From Dipetalonema caudispina (lineage: Eukaryota; Nematoda; Chromadorea; Rhabditida; Onchocercidae), in assembly GCA_013365325.1 (NCBI GenBank), contig JABVXV010000007.1, positions 372,001 to 436,000 of the forward strand: a stretch of DNA of 64,000 bases, read 5' to 3'. This document shows, one piece after another, positions 10,724 through 23,578 of this stretch. Numbering within the stretch: the first letter of the stretch is position 1; every line of letters starts with the position of its first letter. Position numbers and translations under genes: made by a program. The notes under the pieces were generated by a model that was not told where the DNA came from, did not search any database, and worked only from the letters and a program-made list of their open reading frames with translations.

Positions 10724-13700
10724 TCAGATAAAATATCGCTTATTCTGCAGTTTAGCCGCTTCAAATCCAACAGTTGTTGTTCGTGGTAATAGATACCTGC
10801 CGTACAGTTCCAATTGTTCCGCTGATTCTTCAATAATTCCAAGCGCTTGCAACACCGGAAGCAATGGTGGTTTTCGTGAGTGGATTGCAGATGGAGTACT
10901 AGAAAAATTGACCGAAAATAGCAAAAAGTTATGAAAATCAAATTAGGATATTTAAGTGGAACCAATGAATAAGAAATTTTGAATATAACAATTTGATGAA
11001 CTCGAAATTCCGTTTTCCTGATATAAAAGAAATTCTGAGCATAAATTAATCATTAAAACCGGTAAGGATTTCACGTATATTTCAATTCCTACACTCATCA
11101 CATTTTCTAATGGTACGTCAAAAGCATCACCAAAAAAATTCAGATATTTAGTATAGCAGGTTTAATGGTGGTAGCTACATTTGACCAGTGCTAACTACTA
11201 TCTTAACGCTAATCTTTGCTAGAAATGGAATTTTGTGGACACTTAAAAATATATGCCTGATTAGGACAAATTCATCGACGATCTTCATATAGTATTTGCG
11301 GGCAGTATTGCTAGAAGCGAATACAATGCTTTCAAAAGGTTGCTTATGTTGGCTATTCAGGCTGTAAACGGGTTCTCCATTGTTTGTAACCTAAAAGCTT
11401 GTAAAACATACAAATAGATGTGAAAAACGTAATTTCTTATAAGCCTTCGTAAGAAAAACAATCAATAAATGTACTTTAATGCATTAAAAAGAGCGTTAAT
11501 TTCAATATCTTTTTAAGTCTGATTGTAAATTACTTAAGAATAGAAGCAAATTTTAAACTTAATGTGATAAAAAAATCAAAGCCCAATCTTCCAATCCACT
11601 TTGATAAAAACTGGTTTGTTTAGACAAAATTAAGTCTAATTTCAATCTCTTTTTAGATATTTTCTTTAAAAAACCAATAACCATGTAAGGTCACTACCAA
11701 ATGAGCTTTTGAGCAAACTCACAGGATACGAAACATGAAAAGTATTAGCAGTAAAATTCACTTTAAGCCATCGCCAAGTTGCAATTTTTTCGAAACCAAA
11801 ATATTCGATCATATCATCGATAAATTTAAAGTACTTCGTATTGTTTGTAACCCATATTGCGAATAGTCCTGATTCCGTTAAGAGCTCTGGCACATATAAA
11901 TCCATCATCCACGTTTGATCCCCATAAGTTGGATAACTGCAAGATTATCATCAAAATTTTCATCAGAAGTCGCTTTTATGACTTGAAGTCTTTCCCTTAT
12001 TTTTCAACTTCAAATTTTGGGAATGCATTAATTACTTCAGGAATATTTTCACCTACACAATTTTTCTTTTGACAGATTTATTCTCCCAAGGCGGATCCAA
12101 TAATATGAAATCAAACCGCTTCCCATCTGAAATGAATGCTCCATTCCTTAATTAATTGTAGAATATTTAGAATCAATCGGTTTCAACAGAGACTTTTAAA
12201 AGAATTTGTTTAGTCAATAAAAATCACCAAAATACTGCAATTAGAGAAAGGAGTTGATTTGCCATTTCCAAGAACGAAGCAAAAAAGGATTTTTCAGCTT
12301 GAAAACACTTTGACAAGAATTAAATAAATCGCTCGTCTGTATATAAACTCACGTTTGATCAGTACCCTTGATGCACATGCATCGTTAATGATGAAGGAAG
12401 AGTATGGAGGTAAGATGAATTCTTCACCTTTGCATTCGGCTATAATAACTTTCGGTTCAGCATTTACCCACATTACGAGTTCATTTGAAACATCATCAAT
12501 ACTTCTAAATAAACGAATATGAAAAAAAAAAAAAAAAATGAAGCCATAAAATCTTCAAATGATGAAGCACAATATACATATATATAATAAAAATCAGATA
12601 TACATCGCATTAATTACGACAAAATCGAAGTTACGTTTGACGTAGCATTGTTGCTGAGAAATATCAGTAATACACACCACTACGAATTATTTGGAAAAAG
12701 TGTTTTAAATAGTGAAGTTAAATTCAGGACCGAGAACATACATTTTTTTTGCACATAACTGATAATTTTCAAACATAAAACCCAAATAGGAAATTACCGA
12801 AATTACCTTTTTTCTTCATTTAAACGTATTTCTTTGATGTTTTGTTTTGCAAAGCATTGCTGCCTCGCATAATGAGATAATGGGCAAAGAGCTGTAGTTG
12901 CTGTGACTGCTAACTGTCGTGCTAAACAATTATTGAAGTCCAATGAGGTTTCAGCTGAAGAACATGGCGTTGGCTCGTACTGATTTTTGCTAAATGCAGC
13001 CATCGCAACTGCCTTTTCTAATATGTTCTTTAAAACAGTGCTGATCTGAATGATGAAACATAGAGAAAATAATATAAAATTAAGCAAAACTTGAAGAAAG
13101 AAATGAAGCTGATAAATCTACTTTTAGAAGATAAAGTCATTTATCCCTCGATAATAATAAAGAAAACATAACTGCAACAGCTGCTTAAAAATTGGAAAAG
13201 CAAAAATTTACGTTGCGTAAATCACAAGTGATATTTGACGATATGCCACGTTTTCGTTTCCGTTTTCGCTTATTTTTGTTTGTGAGAGGATCTTTTCCGG
13301 ATATTGTAGAAGCCTCTGAATCCATTCGAAATGGTGATTCTATTGCATAGAATTTTGGGTTTGGTACACTGAAATGCAAAAGCAAGCTATTTATTCGAGT
13401 AAATGAAATGCATGAGTTCAAAATTTTATGATTTCAGAGCTGGAGGAAATTTGCTTGAATTATTCAACTTGCAATCTCTGCAACAGTTTTTCAAAACATA
13501 CTCCAAAAACAATATCTATTTGTCACTCTCGTCTATAAATCTCAACTGCATTCCACTAAATTTACCTGCCACCCGCATAAATATTTTCGTAATAAGCACT
13601 TTCATCGAGTAATGCAAAATCAACATTTCGTACTCGAATTATTTTCTGAAAAGCCGACTCAGACATCTGGTGGAGGATTCTGCAAAGTTTCACATATAAT

Positions 13701-13771
13701 CCATGATTTCTTGCCTTAAGTTTTGATGCAGTTAATTTGCTGTGAACTATATATTTGAAAAATAGTACCAT
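10724..13771 (-). CDS. damt-1: METTL4/DAMT-1-type MT-A70 adenine methyltransferase
   Basis: SAM-dependent N6-adenine methyltransferase of the MT-A70 family. The C. elegans relative DAMT-1 is reported to act in DNA 6mA and mammalian METTL4 on U2 snRNA. Exons: 13771-13566, 13368-13212, 13045-12807, 12504-12353, 12126-12057, 11936-11762, 11390-11257 and 10898-10724, all phases matching, 435 residues. Exon 2 has a basic nuclear-signal-like run (KNKRKRKRKRG). Exon 5 holds the catalytic DPPW (12097-12086, about residues 262-265) in ILLDPPWENKSVKR, a METTL4 hallmark. Exon 6 has FAIWVTNNTKYFKF and WRWLK; exon 7 VTNNGEPVYSL; exon 8 HSRKPPL and QLELYGRYLLP. The last intron has a GC donor (11256-11255), required to read LIS|TPSAIHSRKPP. 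The start could instead be Met at 13666 (400 residues). It is third in a co-directional row after EBP2 and the ZIP gene. Confidence 0.92.
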
Positions 13772-14749
13772 ATGACAAAGTTAAATTTATTAGAAAGATT
13801 TGTATCTAAAAATTGAACAATATCTATTAAATATCTGTGCATAAAGTGATAATATTCAATATGCTGGCAGCAAGCAAAAAAGTTCAACAGTAATAGGAAA
13901 GAAATGTCCACAGAATATTATAAATAGGGTATGAAAAATGAATGGATGGATGCCATAGAAATTAAGTGACAAAATACTTCGAATATGTAAAATGATTCAT
14001 TCCTTTATAATGGCAGTTTTCCTTACAGACGTTTTCATGCATATGTTCAATATTTGTTTCTTTGGAATAATAATATACAATTTGGATTACATACAATATT
14101 CATCAATAACGATTGATAGTAATGCATAAATAGTGTTAATTGCCTTTCTTCCAAATGCACAATATAAAATAATACTATGATAATCAAATTAAAACTGAAG
14201 AGAAAAAAAAAAAATTGCAAAATCGAGATGAAAGGATGAAATTTCAAAACTCCATTGAGATTTATAACCAAAATCCAAAAAATAAATAACGAAATGAAAT
14301 TCAAGCGCTTCGGGAGAGCTGTTTACAAAGCCTAGAGCTAAGGAAAAATCAAAAATTTTTTTCTAAAAAAATCTCTTCATTTCCTAACTCTTTTATAGCG
14401 ATTATACAGTCTCGTTTAGCGAGCTTATGATTGCTTTCAGTTAATGAAGTACCACTGCAATTTTCGTTCAGACTCAAGTTTTAAAATATTGGAATCTCAT
14501 TCAAATAAGACAATGATGATTGTATAATGAAGAGCAGTACAACGAAAAGAAGGATAAAAAGCGAAATGCTTCTTGCAAAAGACGACATAAATATATACGG
14601 AAAAATAAAAACTTTTGCAACTTTTTTGTTTTAAGTTAGTGTTTCCTCTTCAACAAACTAGTTCAATTGGATAGCTGTAGGGAAAAAATATAACAAATCA
14701 TTGTAAAAAACATCTTTAAAAATTGCAAAAGTTCGAGAAGCAATCGAAA
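13772..14749. other. intergenic between METTL4 and ZIP genes
   Basis: About 980 bases between two genes on the same strand. Nothing with coding character was found. An 85-codon frame at 14047-14304 (-) is Phe/Ile-rich and low in complexity. If the genes are co-transcribed, a trans-splice acceptor for METTL4 would lie near 13780-13850, but none is distinctive. Confidence 0.4.
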
Positions 14750-17059
14750 TTAATGGGCAGTTTCCACAGGTGTTATTGTAACCGCATCGATTACAGTGTG
14801 TTGAGATAACGAATCTGAAGAATGCGAACGTTGTCCGAAAGTAACGTTAACAAAGAAGAACGTAAATACACCAATAATTACAGCTAGTGCTTTGGATAGG
14901 CCTTGTCTGACACCATGCTCATGAGCATTCAATTCAGAACTTAGCATTTCGACACATGCAACATAAATGAATGTTCCAGCTGCGAATCCTTCTAACAAAA
15001 ATCGAATCACTAGTGCAGTGAACGTTTCCATCGAATTTATCTGAGAGCAGCAAAATTTTTCTTAGAAGTGACGACATTCTTTTTAATGAAAAGCTACTCA
15101 TAATTGAATCCAGAAAAAATATAGGGAAAGTATTCTAAAATTTTCCCACATTTTAATACATTTTTTTAGACAGTAGGCAGTGGTTGTTTGTCATTCAGTT
15201 GTATTATTTCAAACTTAAAGAGATTTTTCGCTAATTAAGGATCAGTCTCGATAGTCCTTGCAAATCTTCTTCATGATTTTTCATATTACCAACATATACT
15301 TCTTCGGATTTATCCTTCAGCCTTAACTTTCTGATTAAAGTTCGAAATTAAAAAACATCCAACAGTAAGGTAATTATTTTGGCAAATCTGAAAAATATTC
15401 TTTGAAAATGAAACTCACAACAATAGATGATGACATTCCCATCGGAATACTACTTGCAAGTACTACTGATGACACAAATGCTCTTTTTGAAGTAGTTTTT
15501 TGTTGCGCTAGGCTAACACCCAAGGCAAATGAACATAGTACTTCATGGATCATAATGCCCATTAAAAGACTGTAGAACTCTGTTGAAATTAGCTGCAAAT
15601 AAAATCTGAAACCAAATTTTGCAGTAATTGTATGTAATTCAGAGCAATACATTCTCCACCAGTACAAAACTGCACGTTATACATAATAGAAAAAAAAAAA
15701 AAAAACAGAATTTAAACACTTAAGTGATAACTTACACATATTTAAGTCATAATTAAGATTAAAAAGCTAAATTTAAATATTAAGTGGCAATTTAAACACC
15801 TATGACTAAAACGTTTTTGATCCAGGAAAAGTAATCAAAATCCTGAGAGGGTAAAAACAACTGCATTGATCAGAACACAAAATGACTAAAAATTAATTAT
15901 TCTGTGCACAGCGCCAAACAGTTCTAGATTCAAGTAAATAACTTAAGATGTCTCTTGATTTGTGAGCCAAAAGGCTGTTTCTATAACTAAAAAAATGAGA
16001 GTTGTTGGAAAGAATATTGCTGACAAGTGAAACATGCAAGGTATCTAAACTACAGTCAACCAAACTTCGTTCCTATGCATGAAACAAACACAGCAGGAAA
16101 TATCTATGACCACTACATGAGCAGTAATTACTAAATCTTAAAAATCGAAGATTAATCTAGAAGGCACATGTTAGCTTAAAGATATTGACAGAGATTGGCA
16201 TAAATATATGAGACTTGACATTAGTTGCATTTTAGTTAATATTAAATAACCATATGCTTCGGCTACTTGCAGTACTCGTCAAAAAACAAACGAAAAATTA
16301 TTAAAAGATAAATAGTGACTACTGATACGACAATAATCTTATATAAAAAAACAAAAGGCAAAAAGAAGAATTTACCGATGATCCCAATGCGATACCTTCA
16401 AATACCGAATGTGTTAAAAGACCGAGCAACAAAACAAGTGTATTCAGCGACATATCCGACGAAAGAAGACCAGAATGAGAATATATATTGTGATTATGTC
16501 TTTGAACGATCTAAAATGCTTACACCACTCATATCGCAACTTGAAATGACAGAATCACATTGAGGTCAACAGTCTTGGAGTAATGGTGTACCTAATACAT
16601 ATTATTACTATAGTCAGCAAGCAATCCATCATGATATTTCCTTTACTAAATTGTGAAAAGCTCAAGTGATATTGAAATTTAACTATAATTTTCATCAGTA
16701 TTAATATTTACGAATAATAATCAATACAATTTTGAAAAAAATCGAGTTGAAAGATGCAGAATTATAAGCCAGTACTGTTGAGAGGAAATGAACCTCATTA
16801 TTGAACCGTCGAAATTCAATTTCCATAGGATTATCCGCTTGCGCAGTGAAATCTTCGGTGCTAGGATTATCTACGACAAGCAACTCAGTATCCTCATCCC
16901 ACTTTAACAAAGTCGTCAAACTACCATTGCGTGTGGAAGACGCGGTGATGTTTGGCACATTTTTAGAAGCTTTACCACTTGCTGATCTACGTTTCGTTTG
17001 AACGGAGTATTCCAGCAGCCCATTAGAGGCAGATTTGTGAAATATATGGACTATCTAAA

Positions 17060-17096
<37 letters not shown>

Positions 17097-18285
17097 AACC
17101 TTCGTTCACAAACAGCATTACTGAAAAATGCAAACACTTATTAATACTAACGATCAATTACATTAGAAACATCGCTGACTGCCTCAGCTATTTAACAAAA
17201 AAGTATTTCATTTTAAATGTATTAAATGGAAAGTAATTTTTTGACAACAATAAACTACATGATGAGAGCATATATGAGTTTATATATATATATATATAAA
17301 TACTCGTTCATTAACAGGACTAACTACTTACCTATCTTCAGCAAACGCAGACGCTCTATTAGTCTGTAAATATGAAGGATCTGATCTACTCTTACTGAAA
17401 ATATCAAAAAAAGTATGAATAAAGCCACAAAAATTGGACCTACCTCTTCAAGGAGAAGTATTGAAAGAAAACCCATTAAGACGATTAATTCCGAATTTAA
17501 AAATATATGTGAAGATGGATCGGAGTAACCAGTTGTTGCGGTCCATAGATTTCGAATATGTTCTTCATGTTTTCTGATGTGTGGCAGGAGGCCAAGAAAA
17601 CATGATGACAAGAATATGCCACAGGCAAAACAGTTACCCAACGAAACAAGAACTGCTTTCCTGTGAAAATTCACAGTTTAGTGGACATGGCAAATGGAGC
17701 CCTCAGAACAATTTAAAGCGGTAGAAGCAGTTTCAAATCTTTCAGGTACTATACTGAAAGAACAAGAGATTGAGTTTGCACATGTAAAAATTTCTACTCA
17801 AAAAGTAAGGTGAATTCAAAACATCATAAATCTGTTTGGAGAAATGTTCAACAACAATAATGAAAGATTAGCCATTTCTATAAGAGAACCTTCAAAAACA
17901 AACAGAAGTCTTGTATCTTGTTATTAAATGCATCATCCCTAGCTGCGGTGTTCGTGGTTAATATCACTCATCATTAACATGTTATTCCACAGGTAAACCC
18001 CATGAATATATTTCCATATGTTTGAAGCCACTAATATAAAGTTTTGTCGCAGCTCAACCTGCACTAACATTTCGTCTCCACGTCACAATAAAGTATTCGA
18101 ACCGGCATTGTGGAAATGCTTACCCTTTACTCTTTTGAAAAAAGAAAGAAAAAAACATCCAACCAAACTTACTCAGCACGACCCTCCACTCGTATCCGTC
18201 GTTTTAGCATGCAATAACTACCAAATGTTACGGAAAAAAGAACCACAAATATGACACACCCCCATAAGAGATTCAATAAAACCAT
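14750..18285 (-). CDS. ZIP (SLC39A1-3-like) zinc/iron transporter
   Basis: Multi-pass membrane transporter moving Zn2+ or related metals into the cytosol. Exons: 18285-18173, 17660-17444, 17054-16794, 16510-16376, 15592-15419 and 15040-14750, in phase throughout, 396 residues. TM1 lies in the first exon (LLNLLWGCVIFVVLFSVTFG). TM2 is in SLGNCFACGIFLSSCFLGLL. A long cytosolic loop (exon 3 and early exon 4) ends in a His-bearing RHNHNIYSHSG. TM4 contains the metal-site motif HSVFEGIALG, and TM5 contains IHEVLCSFALG. The last exon has FLLEGFAAGTFIYVACVEML, typical of the ZIP1-3 group (ZIPI). Length fits that group. The exon 3 donor GAG|GTTCAT is weak but the only one in frame. The family is certain; which C. 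elegans zipt gene it matches cannot be told. It lies between EBP2 and METTL4 on the same strand. Confidence 0.93.
17064..17093. repeat. (TA)n microsatellite
   Basis: About 30 bases of TA repeat immediately upstream (in the - strand sense) of ZIP exon 3, inside intron 2. Confidence 0.95.
17281..17299. repeat. (TA)n microsatellite
   Basis: Short TA run in ZIP intron 2, about 190 bases from the first one. Confidence 0.9.
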
Positions 18286-18947
18286 ATTCAAGCAAATGAG
18301 ATTATGTCCATTTTATTGCTAACCCATATCTGTAATCAGATCTTAGCCAAATTAACACTTAGATAAATTTCCCAAATCTCTTCACGTTTAATGCTTCGAA
18401 AAAGAATGAATGACCAACTGACAGACTAAAACTAAATTTCCCAATTCGGAATGAGTCTCATGCATTATGCCATATGTATGATCCTACTCCCTTACCAACT
18501 GTAAACTGCCACAGTATTACAAAAATTCTCAGTAATGCCTTCAAGTCAAGGAATTTTTTCAAATATTATCTATCTCGAACGTTCATACGCTCTCAAACAG
18601 GAAAGAATGGATTGATAAAGAATATTTATCGATTACCCATTAACAACATCAAAAGTAAAATGTACAAGTAACAAATAACACAGTAACAACGACTCTAATC
18701 TGAACGAACTATTAACAAAACCGTTGAAGAGTAGTGATTTTTTTTTAGTTTTACTGAATTCATAAAAAATCTGGGAAACCATAAAAAAGTTATGAAGAAA
18801 AAAACTACTGCAATATTGCAGTTTATCAAATTTTTTAACAAAATTATGACGCCACAAGAAATTCCTGTAGTTCTTGTTTGCTTCAGCGGTAAAGTTAAGT
18901 GAACGACATACGTTGTACAATGTTGGACAAAAACAAAGAGATGAATA
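18286..18947. other. intergenic between ZIP and EBP2 genes
   Basis: About 660 bases holding the 3' end of EBP2 and the 5' flank of the ZIP gene. Only short unspliced frames occur on either strand, with no motif. Confidence 0.4.
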
Positions 18948-20825
18948 TCATCTTTTTTTTCTTTGCTTTACACCACGTTTCAATGAGTTTGCGCCAAAAC
19001 GATGCCCTTTGAGCTTACGTGCTATACTTCCAGGTGTCGCAACTTCTTCAAAGCTGAAAAAAATTTATGTAGAATCTTCACTCATTTATGGCACCACTGA
19101 AACATAAACATATAAAAACCAAAAATGTTTTAAAGAATTAACCTATTTTTATCATTTTTCTTAGATCTTTTCTTCTGTCCGCCGAAGCCAAACTTTTTAT
19201 CCCGGGCCACTCGACGAAATTTCTTACTGCTTCCGCGCATTCTTCCTTTCTCTGATCCTTTCACATCAACCTGAAGATCTTTTTCTTTTTCCTTCAGTGT
19301 GGAACAAAAACATAAAAAACTGTCTGATATAAACAGAATTCAAATGATGACCTAATGTTATAGAAATTATTGTATGCATTATTGTAATGAATAATTTAAC
19401 ATGGGAATGAAAAAAACCTCAGTATCTTGCATTCTCTTCACATTATTGAGTATGGCGTCCAGATGAGACTTGACGCCTTTTCGATGCTTCTTCACTGCTT
19501 CTGCCAAAATCTTTTTTTCACTCTGTTTCCTTTCCATTACCTGAATTAACATTGAGTAAACTGCAGTGCACTTCACTGTAAGGTACGAAAAATACCATGA
19601 CTAAATTGTGAGCCCCATCTATAATTTCGATTGTAAAACAGCTAATCGAAAAACTAACCTTCTTTTGCACTTTAGCAGCAAACTTTTTTTCTTCACGAAT
19701 TCTACGAATTGCTTCCAATTTTTGTTTGCTTTCTTCAACTTCTGCCATACGTTGCCGTATCTATAAACAGTATGATAACAAAATTAATAATATCGCAAAT
19801 GTATTTATAACGAAATAAAGGAAATAAAATAATAAAAAAGTTCCTCGGCAAACAGAACCACATTATTAATTAAATGAACATCACAGAAAATCCAAGACAA
19901 AAACTAAGCTTGCCTTTTGCATATGCTGGTCACTTTTCACCATTTCGGCATAATAATCCGTCGGCCGAGAAATTCTCACACCCATTTCACGCAAACGTGG
20001 TATCGCTATCTGCACTGCTTTTTCGGCCTGCTTGTAACTATAACAAATTACCTGTGATAATTTTTCTTTAAATACAAATTTACATATTCAGAAAATACTT
20101 ACTGAAAGGTGTAAAAAAATTGCAAAATAACTTACAAAATTATTTCACGCTCAAAATCATCGTCCAGCACTTTCTTATTGACATTGTCATTATTTATTGT
20201 CACATCTAGCGTTTCTAGCCATGTTAAATTCTTCTTGAGTTTCTCAACTTTATCTTTCAATTCAACCTTTAAGAAAAAAACTTGAAATCACGACTTTCTA
20301 ATAACAAACTATCCTCAGAAAAAAAAACAATCAGATTCAGCCGCACAATTCATCATTATTAGATCAATTTACTTAATTAACCGAATATCATACTTTCTTA
20401 TTAATGATCGGTTTCTTTTTTTCCACAATATAATTCAGCTTATCCGTCTTCAGCAGACCTTCGTTGAATGCAATTTGCAGCTGCAATTAAAGAACCGTAT
20501 TACGAAACAACAGAGCAACACAGAATCATTTCCTGCTTCAAATCATCTTATTTCAAAACAATTTGAAAAACGAGCAAGCATTGCCTTCTTTCAACAGAGG
20601 TTGGATTTGAAAGACTGGGAATCTCTTATTCGAAGAAAGAAAAAATTTCACAAAAACTAAATCCTTATCACTCTAGAAATCACTCCTCACTCAAGAATTA
20701 CATCGATGAAATAATACCTCTCTATCCGAATCGCTGCACTCTTCTTCGCTTTCAAGCGATGATAACATCTTGTCATCTACATCGTCATCCATGATACTCA
20801 TTTCTCTTCTTTTCGTACTTAGCAT
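18948..20825 (-). CDS. EBNA1BP2: EBP2 (EBNA1BP2) rRNA-processing protein
   Basis: Nucleolar factor needed for 27S pre-rRNA processing and 60S subunit assembly in eukaryotes. Exons: 20825-20718, 20480-20394, 20266-20136, 20037-19914, 19760-19659, 19540-19418, 19291-19143 and 19053-18948. These give 309 residues, close to the usual length (about 306 in human). The acidic N-terminus (MDDDVDDKMLSSLESEEE) leads into QIAFNEGLLK. The core has FYKQAEKAVQ, RISRPTDYYAEMVKSDQHMQK and the coiled IRQRMAEVEESKQKLEAIRR. The basic C-terminus has KKFGFGGQKKRSKK and HRFGANSLKRG, all family hallmarks. Intron 4 begins with GC (AAG|GCAAGC, 19913-19912). The reading MQK|IRQ across it matches the conserved sequence. 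Met at 20801 is an alternative start eight codons in. It is first of three co-directional genes, so it would lead an operon if there is one. Confidence 0.93.
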
Positions 20826-22605
20826 AAGTACTCCTTCAAAAAATCTAAAAGAGCATAAAAGTCATCCAATATATCAGTGTACTGTGATGTTCAGATCTAT
20901 ATTGATAGGTCAGTTGACAAAGGAAAGGAAATAATCTTTCATTTCTGATGAATAAAATAATCGAAGGGTTGCGAACATCACACAAAGATGAAATGATATG
21001 ACGTGTTGAGATGTATGGTATCAACCAGTTTTAACGATCTCTGTCATTTGGGAAGCAACGTAAATCCATAATCCATCCCAGAAGCAAAAAAAAAAAAAAT
21101 TCGAATTTCAAGAGGATTATGCATTTCACCGTAACTCAATGTATGCTCGTGGACGCATAATATTTACTGCAGCTCACTATTTGTTGAATTTAAAATCAAT
21201 CGAAGTTTTGCAGTTAATAACAATTTAAAAGTTTGATATCAATCGGATCAAAGTGTAGGAAACAGAATAGTGTTCAAGAAATAGTAAGCTTCTAGTACAT
21301 TTAGTTTCATTTATTTGACGTATTGTTGAGTTGTTTCAGACTCAAGAAAAAAATAAAATTTGGAAATATACAACATGATATGCAATTAATTCGTCCAATT
21401 AATGTTGAAAATGATGGACATGCTGTTAAACAGCCATATGCTATCAAGATCTTTGAATGACTCTTACTAATAGTTGACACTTAACTTTTCAAAATTATAC
21501 TTTAAAATTTATTAAAGTACTTAGACAAATTGGTAGTTTTTATAATAATACAGAAGATGTATGGATGACAGTATAATGACTCGAAAATAATAGTTTATTG
21601 GGATTTTAATGATAATAAACTTTTCTATCAATCTCGAGGAAAGTCGTGATCTATTCCTGCACTACACTCCTCATTATTAAATTATATCTGTGTGTCGCGG
21701 AGTTATCCTTGCTCATAGAAGGTGTAAACAGATGAATGTGACAGGTATTGCAATGGTAATAAAGTAAGCATAAATACGTTGAATTTGCAGTAATATCAGC
21801 GGTATTTTTGCCACAACATGATTCTCTTTATTTTTATTTTGTTCTTGTTGACTTTTATGTATTGGCAGTTCTACAAATACATTTCGTAGTTGTGATTTCT
21901 ATGTTTTCTACAAGAAATACTTTTGTTTTCAATATATTTTTTATCCTTTTCCTAAACAACTTTGTTGTAATTACTCATCCGATTTTGGCAAGAATTTTAG
22001 TAACGAAAGTCTCAAGCTTTTAATAACAAAATATGGGTCCTTATAATTTTTGGCTCCACTAAAAATTATAAAAATTTCATTAATGATGTGATCGGTGTGT
22101 TTGTGGTACTAAGCTTCATTTCACGTTTCAGTTCACAGTTATTTCCCTCACTAAGTGGTAGGAGACATTTATTGTACATACGACGATCAATAAGAAACCT
22201 AAACGATACAATCGTATGCCTCTATTTTATGCTCAAAAAATAGTCTTACAACCTTTTTTATTAGAAGAATGGAAAATAAAATAAATTCCAACTATTCGAC
22301 CTTCAAATCATCAACAATTGGTCTCTCATCCGGTTTATTACATTTTACTTTCTTTTATGAAAAATGCATTTGGAACGATTTCAGCTAAATGTTAAGGCAT
22401 AATGTTTGAATTCTTTCGTTCGGAGGTATTGAATAAAAATCTTTTGAAACTGTCGAAATGACACGAAAATGACATAACGCTTTGATTTGTCGAAATTATT
22501 TCACAGTGCTGACTCTCTAGTCAATGTAATGAAGGCAGAGCTTTGATATTAGGCTACACCTTTTTACAAATACACTAACTTACTTCCAAATGCAAAAAAG
22601 ATATT

Positions 22606-22815
22606 TCAAATTACAGGTTTACGTGAGCAAATTACAAAGGCGGATAGCAGTTGATGATATGGAAATTTCCAAGCTGACTCGAAACGTATGTCTCTTCTCG
22701 GTTCTCCTGAAAATGACAATTTCAACTTATCTTCTAAATGCGCCGAAAATTGTGGCATAGTTAATTCGGTTACTGTAAGACTGCGCAAGATTCGATCTTC
22801 ATCAAGAAGTCTAAA
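22606..22815 (-). CDS. doubtful exon on the minus strand
   Basis: An open frame read from an attttag acceptor (near 22816-22820) through RLLDEDRILRSLTV, LEDKLKLSFSGEPRRDIRF and FPYHQLLSAFVICSRKPVI to TGA. Amino-acid mix and codon use look like coding sequence rather than random AT-rich frames. I could not join it in phase to the other open frame at 23579-23893 or find a start. Unrecognised; it may be a terminal exon or a gene fragment. Confidence 0.22.
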   Translation of the reverse strand, partial: FRLLDEDRILRSLTVTELTMPQFSAHLEDKLKLSFSGEPRRDIRFESAWKFPYHQLLSAFVICSRKPVI

Positions 22816-23578
22816 TTATCCGCAGTGATTACAGTTATCTTTCCTTGTGCAACTTCCATATGATGTGACTGCTATAGGGTTGTTTGGCTATCGAATATCC
22901 CTAATCGAATGAAACTCAGAATCTTTCATAGTAGATTTCTAATTATTTTCTCAAAGTCTTGCTGGTCACAGTCTACACAATTCTACTATTACATATCCTG
23001 AAACAAACCAGTTTGGAGTTTGAAAAAGAATGAGAACAGTTACAGAATTCTAAAATAAAATACTTCACCACTATTTTACACTTGCTGAGTAGAGAAGTGT
23101 GCAAGAGTTTGGATAAAGTTTATGGAGTTTCTAAAGGTGACGAATCAAGAGGTAACCACAGTGAAAGCTTCAGCTTGTGATACATCAGATCCTTCTTTCT
23201 TGTCCCAACAATGAAAATTCGAAAAGCCAGAAAATATCCCTGGCTTATATCAATGTCACAAATGCAACCTATCCCAAAAACTTACAGCATTCCTGTCATC
23301 GACAATTACCCTTTCATTCATTACGGCCTATAAGTCAGTTTTCCAATTACCGTAGTAGGTCAATTTGGACAATGACAGAAGACTGGTTGGAGGAATGAAG
23401 AGAAAAAAATAGTAGGTAAAAGTGAGATACGGCAGGGAATGCTAGAATTTGCAAGAAAGCATGTTGGTAGATATTGGAGATTTTAGCGAATAAGACAGCT
23501 AAAGTAGGAAGTAAGAAGGCTCAAGGCTTATTATAGGGATGAAGCGGTTGGTTATATGGGGATTCTGGGCTGTGAAGG

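Noticed and set aside
10716..10934. 72-codon + strand frame with plausible acceptor
   Set aside because: Antisense to the last METTL4 exon, whose reading (HSRKPPL, QLELYGRYLLP) matches the family.
17324..17443. Read-through extension of ZIP exon 2
   Set aside because: Beyond the GAG|GTAGGT donor the frame runs into intron; the phase-0 junction to 17054 restores the transporter sequence.
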